A stretch of DNA of 64,000 nucleotides from Colwellia sp. C2M11 (lineage in GTDB: Bacteria; Pseudomonadota; Gammaproteobacteria; Enterobacterales; Alteromonadaceae). Below the pieces are notes generated by a model that was not told the DNA's origin, ran no database searches, and saw nothing but the letters and a program-made list of their open reading frames with translations. Shown here piece after piece: positions 29,626 to 38,904 of this stretch; within the stretch, counting starts at the first letter, position 1; each line of letters begins with the position of its first letter. The DNA lies in the NCBI RefSeq assembly GCF_018860915.1, contig NZ_JAHKQD010000007.1, positions 62,001 through 126,000 on the forward strand. Direction: 5' to 3'. A program made the translations under genes and the position numbers.

Positions 29626-32016
29626 TCATGATGATTTATCGTCACCATCTTGGTAATGTTTAAAAGCATTTCGGCCTGCACGTTTTACTTGATACAGCGC
29701 TATGTCGGCTTTTCTCAGTAAATCTTCAATAGAATCATCACCTGCAGGATCAGAAATAGCAATACCAATACTCAACGATACTTGTCGCTTCAGAATACCA
29801 TTGGAAAATACATCACTAATCGCTTCAAAAATATTATTAGCTATTAAAGTAGCATCTTCTGAAGATTTAATTTCTGATAAGATTAAGACAAACTCATCTC
29901 CTCCTTGACGGGCTAGCGTATCAGTCCCTCGCAGACACGACTTTAATTTACTTGATAACCATATAAGTAAATCATCGCCAACATCATGACCATATTCGTC
30001 ATTAACGAGTTTAAAATGGTCAACATCAATATACATAAGCGCAAATGGTCGCTTATATCGACGGCTTAATTCATAAGTACGCGCTAGTCTATCTTTTAAG
30101 AATCGACGGTTAGGTAACCCTGTTAATTCATCATGACTTGCTTGATGTAATACTTGTTTTTGAAGTTCCTTACGAACAGTAATATTTTCAATTTGAGAAA
30201 CGAAATGAACTGGTTTCCCTTTAATATCAACTACCATAGATACACTAAGAAACGCCCAAACAATAGAGCCATCTTTGCAGAAATACCGTTTTTCCATTTG
30301 ATAGCTTTTTATTTCTCCCGCAACAAGTGCCGTTAGATGTTCAAGATCTAAATTAAGATCTTCTGGGTGAGTAATATCTTGAAAAGTTAACTTAAGGAGT
30401 TCTTCCTCACTGTATTGCAACATATTGAGCAAAGACGGATTCACTTCAATCCATTCACCATTTAGCCCTACAAGTGCAATCCCCATTGCTGCTGTTTCAA
30501 ATGCACCTCGAAAGCGTAGATCACTTTCGGTAAGTGCTAGTTCTAATTTTTTCTGTTCAGTAATATCGGTATGAGTTCCTATACTACGGGCAACACGCCC
30601 ATCGTCAGTCCAACTAACCGCGTCTCCTCGACAAAGAATCCATATCCACTTACCATCTTTCGCTTGAAGCCTTTGCTCTAGATTATAAATATTCGTTTTA
30701 CCACTAACAAAATTTGCAATTGCTACTTCAGCACGTTCCCAATCTTCCGGATGAAGTAAGCGTTTCCATTCTGAAAATTCATTTTTAATTTCATCGTCAG
30801 CATAGCCAAGCATAGACTTCCATTTAGTATCGAAAGTGACACTATTAGTAAGGTTGTCCCAATCCCAAACACCATGTTCGGCACCAGACAATGCCGACTT
30901 CCATCGAAACTCTGTTTCTGAAAGTTCTTTATTCATAGATTCTGCTTTTGCTTCAGCACGATTTTTACTGGTAGATAAAGACCAAACAACTAATGTTAGT
31001 AATAATGAAAATAAGCTACCTATCAATAAAACAATGATTCCTTCAGTATTAACATGAGACTGAACAAAGTTCTTATCTGCTGAAAACACAACAGTCCATA
31101 TTCGCTGAGCAATAACTAGTTGCTCCGTTTGCTGAAACGCCATCTCCTCAAATTCTTGCGCATTTTTCATTGAAGAATATAGTTGCGTCTTTTTATTTAT
31201 GACCGTGCCATCATATATATTTAAATTAATCTTTAGTTTATCGGATAAAATCCCTTCCATCAGTATGTCCATACTAAACGGAGCATAAACCCACCCATAT
31301 AAATTTTCGGGGATTACGCCAACCTGCTCGTCATTATCCTGGTAAACAGGTAGGTATAACAAGACTCCTGAGATAGGACCACGATCGACGTCTTGTACCA
31401 AACTTACTTTACCCGAAAGCGCTAGCTTATTTGTAGCTCTAGACTTATCCATTGCTGCACGTCTGACTTTTTCTGAATACATATCAAAGCCAAAAGCATT
31501 CAAATTATTTCCGCTAAATGGCTCAAGATATATTATAGAAGTATATTGTTCTCGCTCCCCTTTAGGCAACATCACATAATTTGGAAATCCTTCCGCACGA
31601 ATGCTCGCTATATGCTCTGCACGTTGACTGGGTGCAATAGAAAGGGAAAATCCAACCCCTAAAATACCGGGATAGGTATGTTCTAGTGCAAGTTCTTCAG
31701 TGTAAGCTTTAAATTCAGTACGATTAACGTTATCTGAGGCAACAAACAATCCTTTTATCCCTCGCAGTACTTGCTGATATGTTTCCATCTGTTTTTGTAT
31801 GTTCAAGAGACTCTTATCAGTCTCTTGTTCAAAACGTAATTGGTCTTCCATAAACACTACATCAACCGCGTTACGCCATTCTATTATTGTTAATGAAAGC
31901 CCTAAAGTAAGTACAGCAATACTTAATACTGTTGTGCGGGTTAAACGACCTATATTTTTAGAAAAAGTTTTTGTTTTATTCATCATTACTTTTTTGTGCC
32001 TAAATACTGATTGCAT
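29626..32016 (-). CDS. membrane diguanylate cyclase, CHASE-PAS-PAS-GGDEF
   Basis: 796 residues. A helix at about 30-47 precedes a periplasmic CHASE sensor (about 80-310), a second helix (about 330-350), two PAS/PAC modules (about 370-500 and 500-620) and a GGDEF domain. The intact GGDEF is at 705-709 and an inhibitory-site RGTD lies five residues before it. The protein should make c-di-GMP with product feedback. There is no EAL domain. ATGATG at 31986/31983 is an alternative start; neither has a strong ribosome site. Monocistronic. Confidence 0.9.
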   Translation of the reverse strand: MQSVFRHKKVMMNKTKTFSKNIGRLTRTTVLSIAVLTLGLSLTIIEWRNAVDVVFMEDQLRFEQETDKSLLNIQKQMETYQQVLRGIKGLFVASDNVNRTEFKAYTEELALEHTYPGILGVGFSLSIAPSQRAEHIASIRAEGFPNYVMLPKGEREQYTSIIYLEPFSGNNLNAFGFDMYSEKVRRAAMDKSRATNKLALSGKVSLVQDVDRGPISGVLLYLPVYQDNDEQVGVIPENLYGWVYAPFSMDILMEGILSDKLKINLNIYDGTVINKKTQLYSSMKNAQEFEEMAFQQTEQLVIAQRIWTVVFSADKNFVQSHVNTEGIIVLLIGSLFSLLLTLVVWSLSTSKNRAEAKAESMNKELSETEFRWKSALSGAEHGVWDWDNLTNSVTFDTKWKSMLGYADDEIKNEFSEWKRLLHPEDWERAEVAIANFVSGKTNIYNLEQRLQAKDGKWIWILCRGDAVSWTDDGRVARSIGTHTDITEQKKLELALTESDLRFRGAFETAAMGIALVGLNGEWIEVNPSLLNMLQYSEEELLKLTFQDITHPEDLNLDLEHLTALVAGEIKSYQMEKRYFCKDGSIVWAFLSVSMVVDIKGKPVHFVSQIENITVRKELQKQVLHQASHDELTGLPNRRFLKDRLARTYELSRRYKRPFALMYIDVDHFKLVNDEYGHDVGDDLLIWLSSKLKSCLRGTDTLARQGGDEFVLILSEIKSSEDATLIANNIFEAISDVFSNGILKRQVSLSIGIAISDPAGDDSIEDLLRKADIALYQVKRAGRNAFKHYQDGDDKSS

Positions 32017-32469
32017 TCAATGACTGATTCATCTGGATAAACTCAATCATTGTGTATCGCAAAATCAAAAATGCTATTTAACAAAAATTAATTTGATGAA
32101 TAATTTTGCGCTAATTTTTTGAATTCTAAGCCATGATTAAATATATTAACAGTGCTCCGCTCGCTTATATTCACTCATCCGATGTTCTAAATAATTAAAT
32201 ACAACTCGATATAACAGTAGACCCTATTCAAATAATTAGCACGATAAAACTTAAATTTATAAAAAATTTAAACTGAGTTGAATTAACGTTACACATATAT
32301 GAACTTATTTTATTCAATAAAATTTCAAGTAAAATAATTCACTGAAGATTAAAGTTTTATTTCAAAATTGTACTCATTAAATTAATAAATAATGTACCTT
32401 TAATCATTTAAAACCTATTGTGTACTTATATTATGTACTTATCTCGCAAATATCAGCAAAGGCCTAATT
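32017..32469. other. intergenic region, divergent promoters
   Basis: 453 bp of very AT-rich DNA between the GGDEF gene and the small membrane protein gene. It must hold both promoters, but I cannot single out convincing boxes, and I see no ORF, RNA gene or repeat. Confidence 0.5.
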
Positions 32470-32937
32470 ATGTTAAAAACCATTATGTTATTTATTTTTA
32501 GTACATTTTTAGCAACTCTGCTTGTTTCTATTGTGTCTACTCAAATAATATTAGCTGAGGTGCAATCATTTGGACTTAGTATTTCTACAGAAATACGGGT
32601 CAATGCTACCATTGAAGATCTACTTGGATTAGCGCCAGCTTTGTACCTATTGATTTCTATTGGTTTTTTAGTTGGTTTTATTATTGCTAAATATGCTTAT
32701 CAATTGATTGGAGGTAACAGAATTCTTTGGTATGTTGGCGTGGGAATCACTTCTTTTCCTATAACAATTCATCTCATTCAATACGTTATGGGATTAACGC
32801 CAATCGCTTCGGCACGAACTCCTCTAGGACTCTTTTTAACGACTTGCTGCTGTATCATTTCTGCATGGCTATTTGCCTTTTTAACATCACATTCTGCTGC
32901 TCAACCTAGTTACTTGGGAAATAATAATGAACAATAA
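32470..32937 (+). CDS. small multi-pass membrane protein, unknown function
   Basis: 155 residues with about four hydrophobic segments (about 5-27, 52-72, 85-105 and 118-140) and a polar tail. No family is recognised. The gene overlaps the start of the PQQ-type dehydrogenase gene by 11 bp, so the two are translated together. A membrane anchor or electron-accepting partner for the dehydrogenase is conceivable but not shown by sequence; no heme-binding motif is seen. AAGG precedes the ATG. Confidence 0.7.
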   Translation: MLKTIMLFIFSTFLATLLVSIVSTQIILAEVQSFGLSISTEIRVNATIEDLLGLAPALYLLISIGFLVGFIIAKYAYQLIGGNRILWYVGVGITSFPITIHLIQYVMGLTPIASARTPLGLFLTTCCCIISAWLFAFLTSHSAAQPSYLGNNNEQ

Positions 32938-34045
32938 TACCCTGACAATAAAAAAACTCTGCATGAGCTTCTGTATGTTGATTACCAGTACTATTAGTTG
33001 TGCGGAAACACAAAACAAAGAATACAAGGTATCTACGATAGTCGAAAACTTGAAATATCCTTGGTCGATCGCCTTTTTGCCTAATAATGATATGTTAGTG
33101 ACTGAACGTATAGGCGTCTTAAGAGTAATTAGAGAAGGTAAGCTACTTGAAAAATCCGTTTCTGGCTTACCTAATATTTATGTCGATGGCCCTGCAGGTT
33201 TATTCGATATTTTGTTAGATCCAGACTTTGAAAAAAATAAAAAACTTTATATCTCGTACAGTGCTGGCACAAAAAGCAACAATTTTGTTTCTGTAATGAG
33301 TGCTACATTACAAGGACTGTCATTACAACATCAGAAAGTGATATTTACAGGTTCAAGTAGAAATACGCCACATCATCATGGCGCAAGAATGACCTTTTTA
33401 CCTGATGGTACGCTACTAATTACAGCAGGTGACGGCTTTAATTTCCGTGAACAAGCACAATCCCTACAAAGCATGTTAGGAAAAGTACTGAGAATTAATA
33501 CTGATGGCAGCATTCCTAAAGATAATCCATTTGTTCATCAAAATAATGTAAGGCCTGAAATATACAGTTATGGTCATCGAAATCCACAAGCTATTTTAGT
33601 CAGTAAAACGGGAGAAGTTTGGCTCCATGAACATGGCCCACAAGGGGGTGATGAATTAAACTTACTTAAATCAGGTCATAATTACGGCTGGCCTGCTATT
33701 AGTTATGGCATCGACTATTCAGGGGCGTTAATTTCACCTTTTACCGAAGCAAAAGGCATGGAGCAACCGGTTACCTATTGGATACCTTCAATTGCGCCTG
33801 CTGGAATGACCGAATATCAAGGTGATATTTTTCCACAGTGGCAAGGAAACTTATTTATTGCCGCTCTCGCAGGAAAAAGTGTGCGACGTTTAAGCCTAGA
33901 TGATAATAAAGTGATTGCAGAAGAAACGCTGTTAGCTGAGCGCCAACAGCGAATAAGAGATATAAGAACAAGCCCCGATGGCTACTTGTATATTTTAACA
34001 GACAGCGAACAAGGACAATTATTAAAGCTATCTCCTAACCTATAA
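32927..34045 (+). CDS. PQQ-dependent aldose sugar dehydrogenase, YliI-like
   Basis: 372-residue periplasmic six-bladed beta-propeller of the soluble glucose dehydrogenase/sorbosone dehydrogenase group. It has a signal peptide (to about CAE27), the segment PWSIAFLPNNDMLVTER, the histidine motif TPHHHGARM, RNPQAILV and WLHEHGPQGGDELN, which hold the PQQ and calcium ligands in the family. It oxidises aldoses at C1 and needs PQQ, whose synthesis genes are not in this window. It overlaps the upstream membrane-protein gene by 11 bp. GGGA lies about 7-10 bases before the ATG. Confidence 0.87.
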   Translation: MNNNTLTIKKLCMSFCMLITSTISCAETQNKEYKVSTIVENLKYPWSIAFLPNNDMLVTERIGVLRVIREGKLLEKSVSGLPNIYVDGPAGLFDILLDPDFEKNKKLYISYSAGTKSNNFVSVMSATLQGLSLQHQKVIFTGSSRNTPHHHGARMTFLPDGTLLITAGDGFNFREQAQSLQSMLGKVLRINTDGSIPKDNPFVHQNNVRPEIYSYGHRNPQAILVSKTGEVWLHEHGPQGGDELNLLKSGHNYGWPAISYGIDYSGALISPFTEAKGMEQPVTYWIPSIAPAGMTEYQGDIFPQWQGNLFIAALAGKSVRRLSLDDNKVIAEETLLAERQQRIRDIRTSPDGYLYILTDSEQGQLLKLSPNL

Positions 34046-34155
34046 AAATTAAGCTAAAGCCACTAATAACATAATTTCAATCAATTAAATTTTTACCAGA
34101 TTTTAGAGCTCAACAATAGTTCAGCTCTACCTTTTACTGATAAATAGTGCTTCCT

Positions 34156-34230
34156 TTAAAAGCCTTCTAATACTATTTTACCGATTGATTTTCCTGACTC
34201 AAGCTCTTGATGAGCTGCTCTTAAGTTTTT
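34156..34230 (-). pseudogene. C-terminal remnant of a zinc-type quinone oxidoreductase
   Basis: Reading the minus strand to the stop at 34156-34158 gives KNLRAAHQELESGKSIGKIV followed by LEGF, the typical last residues of NADPH:quinone oxidoreductase/zinc-type alcohol dehydrogenase proteins. Upstream of about 34230 the frame becomes unlike the family, and from there on the plus strand the LysR remnant begins. All of the gene except its last about 25 codons has been lost. Confidence 0.75.
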
Positions 34231-35125
34231 CGCAGTATCACAGCCGCAGCAGAAAGTTTAGATATGCGAACAGCGACAGCAAGTGCTGCAATTAAACGAG
34301 TTGAACGTGCGTTAGGGGTTGAGCTATTTATCAGAACTACCCGGCACTTAAGGCTTTCAATTGCTGGTGAAAAATACATTCCAAACTGTGAACAAGCATT
34401 ACAAATGCTTAATTTGGCAAAACAAAGTGTAAAAGACGATTTAGACGTTATTGATGGTGAACTACGAATTTCAGTCCCCTCTGATTTAGGTCGAAACTTA
34501 ATTTTACCATGGATTGATGAGTTTATGCAGACACATACAGGCATTAGTGTGAAGTTACATATCAGCGATAGTAATATTGACTTCTACCGTGATCCTGTTG
34601 ATATCGCTTTACGTTATGGAACACCCAATGATGTAAGTCTCTATGGTTTTAAAATTTGTAAAGTACCCTGCGTGATTTGTGCAACAACCGAATACTTAGA
34701 AAATAATGGATTACCAACACACCCTAATGATTTAGCTAACCATAATGGCCTTTTGTATCAACTTCATGACATTATTCATGATGTTTGGGAATTTACTCAC
34801 CAAGAAAAGTTAATGAAAGTAAAAATGCCAAGTAATCGTGCTTCAAATGATGCCGAACTGGTAAGACGTTGGTGTGTAAATGGTAAAGGTATAGCCACTA
34901 AGTCTAGCTTAGATATGTCACATGACTTACTGAATGATAATATTGTATCGATATTAAAGGACTTTGCGCCTAAGCCGACAGAGCTATGGCTAATTTGTCC
35001 AAGCAGACAAACAATTACCCCCCGCAGTAAGACTGCTTAGAGAACATTTAAAAATTAAATGCCGTGATGTTTTTACACAACTAATTAACAAAGGCGTGTT
35101 AACTCAAGCAAATGTCAGTTATTAA
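34231..35125 (+). pseudogene. LysR-family regulator, truncated and frameshifted
   Basis: The frame reads from SITAAAESLDMRTATASAAI, the middle of a LysR helix-turn-helix, through the effector domain. The first about 20 residues and the start codon are missing; an internal ATG at 34264 cannot restore the DNA-binding domain. Near the end a C6 run at 35018-35023 shifts the frame to a stop at 35038-35040. Dropping one C restores AVRLLREHLKIK and an open frame to TAA at 35123-35125, the normal LysR tail. Two lesions mark it as dead. Confidence 0.85.
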
Positions 35126-35244
35126 ACTACAAACCTAGCTGATATTGCACATAGACTATTTTAACTTGAAATTAGTTTATGATACTTTTAATCAATTGAA
35201 ACATTTCACAATATTATTGAAGACAACACAGCTTGAATATATTT

Positions 35245-35276
35245 AAAAAACTGGCAATGTTTAGATCACTGCCAGT
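35245..35276 (-). terminator. rho-independent terminator after the chemoreceptor gene
   Basis: ACTGGCA (35250-35256) pairs with TGCCAGT (35270-35276); on the minus strand the stem runs directly into six T. It is 40 bp past the chemoreceptor stop. Confidence 0.8.
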
Positions 35277-35278
35277 AC

Positions 35279-35305
35279 AATTTATCGTATATGATAAATT
35301 TTTTT
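35279..35305 (+). terminator. weak plus-strand terminator-like hairpin
   Basis: AATTTATC (35279-35286) and GATAAATT (35293-35300) form an AT-rich stem with a 6-nt loop followed by five T on the plus strand. It could once have ended the lysR transcript. Confidence 0.45.
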
Positions 35306-35315
35306 ATAAAATTGC

Positions 35316-36938
35316 TTAGATTTTAAATTGCGTAACATGATTATTAAGCTGTACAGCAAATTGAGCAAGCTCTTCCGTAGCAATTTTAATTTCTTCAGCG
35401 CCAATACCTGTCTGATGTGATAAATCTTTTATTTCAACAACTTGTTTACCCACTTCAGCTGCAACACAACTTTGTTCTTCTGCTGCACTGGCAATTTGTG
35501 AATTCATATCAATAATTTGATAAACAGCATTTTTTATTTCAGCTAGAGCCTGCTGCACATCCATTGTTTGCGATACAATAGTGCCTGCTTGACGACGGCC
35601 AATTTTCATTGACTCTACAGAAGCCTTTGCACTTTCTTGTACTTTACTTATTTTTTCTTCAATTTCAGCAGCCGATTTTTGCGTATTAGACGCTAAGGTA
35701 CGTACTTCATCAGCAACTACTGAAAATCCTCGGCCAAACTCACCTGCTCGAGCAGCTTCAATAGCAGCATTAAGCGCCAGTAAATTGGTTTGATCTGAAA
35801 TACCTTTTATCACAGCAAGTATTTCAGTAATCTCTTCTGTGTTATCAGCAAGCTCAGAGATAATGATAGATGTGTTATCCAGATCACTTTCTAATCCTTT
35901 AACACCTATCGAAGATTGTTCAGCTTTCAAAGTGCCTTCATCAACAAGTAAACGAGCAGCTTCCGTTGCTTCAGCAGCAACATTTGTATTATTAGCAACA
36001 TCTTCTGCGGTAGCATGCATTTGGCTGATCGCTGTTGCAATTTGTTCTGTTGCTTGACCTTGATCTGAAATATTATTTTTGGTTTGAACTGAAATTGACG
36101 CTAACTCTTCAGACGCGGTTGCCTGAGAATCTGCAGAATCTGATATTTGTTTCATCATGGCCTTAAGTTTACCAACCATGAGTTGCATTGCTGAATAAAT
36201 ACCAGTTTCTTTTCCTGTATGTTCAAACTGCATACTCAAATCGCCATCAGCAATTTTACGTGTGAGTATTTCTATATCTCTTGGTTCACCACCAATAGGC
36301 TTTAAAATTGATAATGTAATCTTCCAACTTAGTAATATCGCCAAAATTACAGCTACTGTCACCAATATAATTAAATTTGTAATTGCTGATTTACCTTGTG
36401 CTAAAGAATTCATGGTAAATTCATCAGCTTTATTTGTCGCAAAATCCTCAAGCTTTAACAGACGGTTATTTAAATCACGAATATGCGCCTCACCTTCATT
36501 TTCTGTAATTTGTCTCGCTTCTGCTCTTTTACCCTCTTTCATCAAAACAATTACTTCACTTCGGATTGGTTTCCAGTTCATAAAGTTTTCTTGTAGTGCT
36601 TTAATTTCTGACTGATCACCTAGAAAACGTTCATTCAAGACCGCAAAATACTGTAGTGCTTCTTTTTCAATATGCGCCACATCCGCAACCGCTTGATTAA
36701 TTTGTTCTAATGAATTTGCCAACGCAACATCTTTCATAGAACGATGCATGCCGGTAATAGAGCCTTCTACTTTTGCAATGGCGACACTAACCGCGAAAGG
36801 ATGTTTATAGAGAAGTTCAGTGTAACTAGATAGCGATCGCATTTGCTTAACAGCTAAGCCGGTCATAATTAATAAAATAACAATTACAATAGAAAAAGCA
36901 GCGGCCAAACGTTTTCCTAGTGACAAATTATCAAACAT
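35316..36938 (-). CDS. methyl-accepting chemotaxis protein
   Basis: 540 residues. Two membrane helices (about 10-30 and 188-208) frame a four-helix-bundle ligand domain; a HAMP linker (about 210-265) and a long coiled-coil signalling domain follow. The conserved hairpin tip is [17 protein letters not shown], with [20 protein letters not shown] just before it. It should control CheA/CheW. The ligand is not predictable, and no pentapeptide for CheR tethering is seen at the C-terminus. Monocistronic. Confidence 0.93.
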   Translation of the reverse strand: MFDNLSLGKRLAAAFSIVIVILLIMTGLAVKQMRSLSSYTELLYKHPFAVSVAIAKVEGSITGMHRSMKDVALANSLEQINQAVADVAHIEKEALQYFAVLNERFLGDQSEIKALQENFMNWKPIRSEVIVLMKEGKRAEARQITENEGEAHIRDLNNRLLKLEDFATNKADEFTMNSLAQGKSAITNLIILVTVAVILAILLSWKITLSILKPIGGEPRDIEILTRKIADGDLSMQFEHTGKETGIYSAMQLMVGKLKAMMKQISDSADSQATASEELASISVQTKNNISDQGQATEQIATAISQMHATAEDVANNTNVAAEATEAARLLVDEGTLKAEQSSIGVKGLESDLDNTSIIISELADNTEEITEILAVIKGISDQTNLLALNAAIEAARAGEFGRGFSVVADEVRTLASNTQKSAAEIEEKISKVQESAKASVESMKIGRRQAGTIVSQTMDVQQALAEIKNAVYQIIDMNSQIASAAEEQSCVAAEVGKQVVEIKDLSHQTGIGAEEIKIATEELAQFAVQLNNHVTQFKI

Positions 36939-37325
36939 AGAAAATCCTTCTGTTTATAAATTAAATAAAAAAATCGATTTGAAAAATTCAGATGCTAAGT
37001 ATCTTGTTAATCAGGTTCTCATGCCTTGATCACTATTCAAATCAACTATATTTTTATATAGAAGTTTATGAAGGTTTGATTTTGACAGTGATGATATAGT
37101 GACTATGTACCTATAATTAACAACCACATACACTTAATTTTTTGATTAGTGGATTTTCATCTTGACATAAACAACAGCTCGAATAACAATAATTATTTGA
37201 GGTGCATGCTTGCATAGATAGAAATAAAATATAATCAAGGTGCAGGTTTTTAATATCCCCTGCACTTAATTTAGTCCTAGAAAATCCCAGGAAAAATATT
37301 TATCAAGCTTAGCTAACTTTATAGA
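36939..37325. other. intergenic region between chemoreceptor and orphan bufA-like gene
   Basis: 387 bp. It contains the chemoreceptor promoter region and, at 37240-37265, GTGCAGG/CCTGCAC arms around a 12-nt loop. The latter lies 60 bp past the orphan bufA-like stop and may be its transcript end, although no U-tract follows on the minus strand. Nothing else is supported. Confidence 0.45.
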
Positions 37326-37673
37326 TTAACCTTTAAGCGAACCAGTACCATTCGGCGTTACAATTGATTCACATGTGCCTTTAGGTGAATATGTCCATGC
37401 ATTCGCTTGAAAATCTGACGTTGAAGTACCTTCACAACTAGTACCTGCGCCCGCTTTACAATCATTTTCACCCGCTAAAGCAATACCAAAGCATTTATCT
37501 TTACGGCCACGAACTTTATCACCAGCTAACCATTTAGTAAGTTGCTCTTGTACTTTTGGTGATGCACCATCTGCAATTTTTAATTGGCTATTTGGACCTG
37601 CCGTTGCACCTGTACTTAATACTGCTACTGATGCGCCCACTAATAAAGCTTTAGTTAAATTTACTTTTTTCAT
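37326..37673 (-). CDS. DUF2282 bufferin-precursor-like peptide, orphan copy
   Basis: 115 residues: an N-terminal signal peptide (cleavage near TAG26) and a secreted part with four cysteines ([22 protein letters not shown]). This matches DUF2282/BufA1 bufferin precursors, whose cysteines are modified by MNIO enzymes to bind copper. The product differs from the copy at 44475-44822 at only two residues (T24/M24 and K114/E114). No modifying enzyme genes adjoin it, so it would depend on BufB/BufC made 6 kb away. GGAG lies 9 bases before the ATG. Confidence 0.83.
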   Translation of the reverse strand: MKKVNLTKALLVGASVAVLSTGATAGPNSQLKIADGASPKVQEQLTKWLAGDKVRGRKDKCFGIALAGENDCKAGAGTSCEGTSTSDFQANAWTYSPKGTCESIVTPNGTGSLKG

Positions 37674-37847
37674 TTTTATACTCCAAATTAAAATATTTTT
37701 GTTTTTTAAGATTATTTATAAACCAATACAATAGCGACAAGCATATCGCCGTTTTATCAATTAAATAGACCTATACTATTTATAAAAAATTTCAGATAGA
37801 TAGCCATAAATACAGAATTAATAAAAAAATAGTACAATTTATTCCCA

Positions 37848-38756
37848 TTAATTCCATTTAAAGCATTTTATAATATAACTACCACCCCAAATCCCTAATA
37901 ACATTCCTGCGACAGCACCGAACCCCGAAGGAGAAAGTGTAGGTAGTGCGAGTAATAACTGCACACTATTACCTCCCATGGCTATTGAAGCCCCAACTCC
38001 CATGAGTGTTCCAGCAAATAAATGTTTCGCCAAATAGCTAACATTAGCAGGAATAAAATTAAATCTTTTTGTCCGCCATGCTGCCAAAAACATACCTAAA
38101 AGCATAGCAATAAAAAATAGATACTGCTCTATTAATGGCCAATTATTATTTTGACCATTAATCAAGGCTAAACTTATTTGTTGCAATAAAACACTTGGTG
38201 GCCATTGAGGTTGGTAAAGAAAAATAAACCCCGAAAGTAGCCCTATCCCCATCATACCAAACCAAAGCTTTTTTCTTTTTTTATCACCAACTAAACCCCA
38301 TATAGTAATAGCTATTGTAATGAGAATAAGTGGAATATAACTAATCTCACCAGGCAAAGAGCTACGTACTACCTCTATTTTTGGCGGCCAACAAGCGAGT
38401 AGCACCCAGCCAACGAACCACCCTAAAATAGTGGCAAACATTCTAGAGTCACCACGTGCTAATCGACTTAATGTAGATACCCCACAACTTTTGTTTAACG
38501 CAGCGCCTAAACCAAATATAAAGCCGCCTAGCACAAACCAGCCACTTAAAGCGTGAGTCCAAAAAGTAAATTTGATATCAAAAAACTGAGAAAAATAAGC
38601 GCCAACCCAAGCTAAAACGCCACTAAAAATAATGGCTAATAAAAATTCTTTATTACCTGCTTGCCATTCATTTACTCCTCGAACCATGCATAAGCCTGTT
38701 GTTTGAGCTAAATACCCTAAAAAACAAACGCATATAAAAACGCTAATAAACAACAT
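37848..38756 (-). CDS. YeeE/YedE-family membrane transporter
   Basis: 302-residue inner-membrane protein with about nine helices. The paired cysteine motifs TTGLCMVRG (about 20-28) and NKSCGVSTLSRLARGD (about 88-103) and the late MGGNS motif identify the YeeE/YedE family. Members include the thiosulfate importer TsuA and selenium-related YedE. It lies 174 bp upstream of the orphan bufA-like gene in the same direction and might share a transcript. The substrate is probably a sulfur compound, by family only. AGGA lies 6 bases before the ATG. Confidence 0.85.
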   Translation of the reverse strand: MLFISVFICVCFLGYLAQTTGLCMVRGVNEWQAGNKEFLLAIIFSGVLAWVGAYFSQFFDIKFTFWTHALSGWFVLGGFIFGLGAALNKSCGVSTLSRLARGDSRMFATILGWFVGWVLLACWPPKIEVVRSSLPGEISYIPLILITIAITIWGLVGDKKRKKLWFGMMGIGLLSGFIFLYQPQWPPSVLLQQISLALINGQNNNWPLIEQYLFFIAMLLGMFLAAWRTKRFNFIPANVSYLAKHLFAGTLMGVGASIAMGGNSVQLLLALPTLSPSGFGAVAGMLLGIWGGSYIIKCFKWN

Positions 38757-38904
38757 ATTTTATCCTGCGATTAAATAAACAATAATAGAAGTGATAAATT
38801 TTTAAACCTGCCTGACACTTACACATATAATTATAAATTTATATTGGTTATATACTTACAAAAGAGGCATTTAGCCTCATTTGAATAATTAACGATTGAC
38901 ATAT

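Noticed and set aside
35279-35305. A second terminator for the chemoreceptor gene
   Set aside because: The T-run is on the plus strand, opposite to the chemoreceptor; the adjacent GC-containing hairpin at 35245-35276 has the right orientation.
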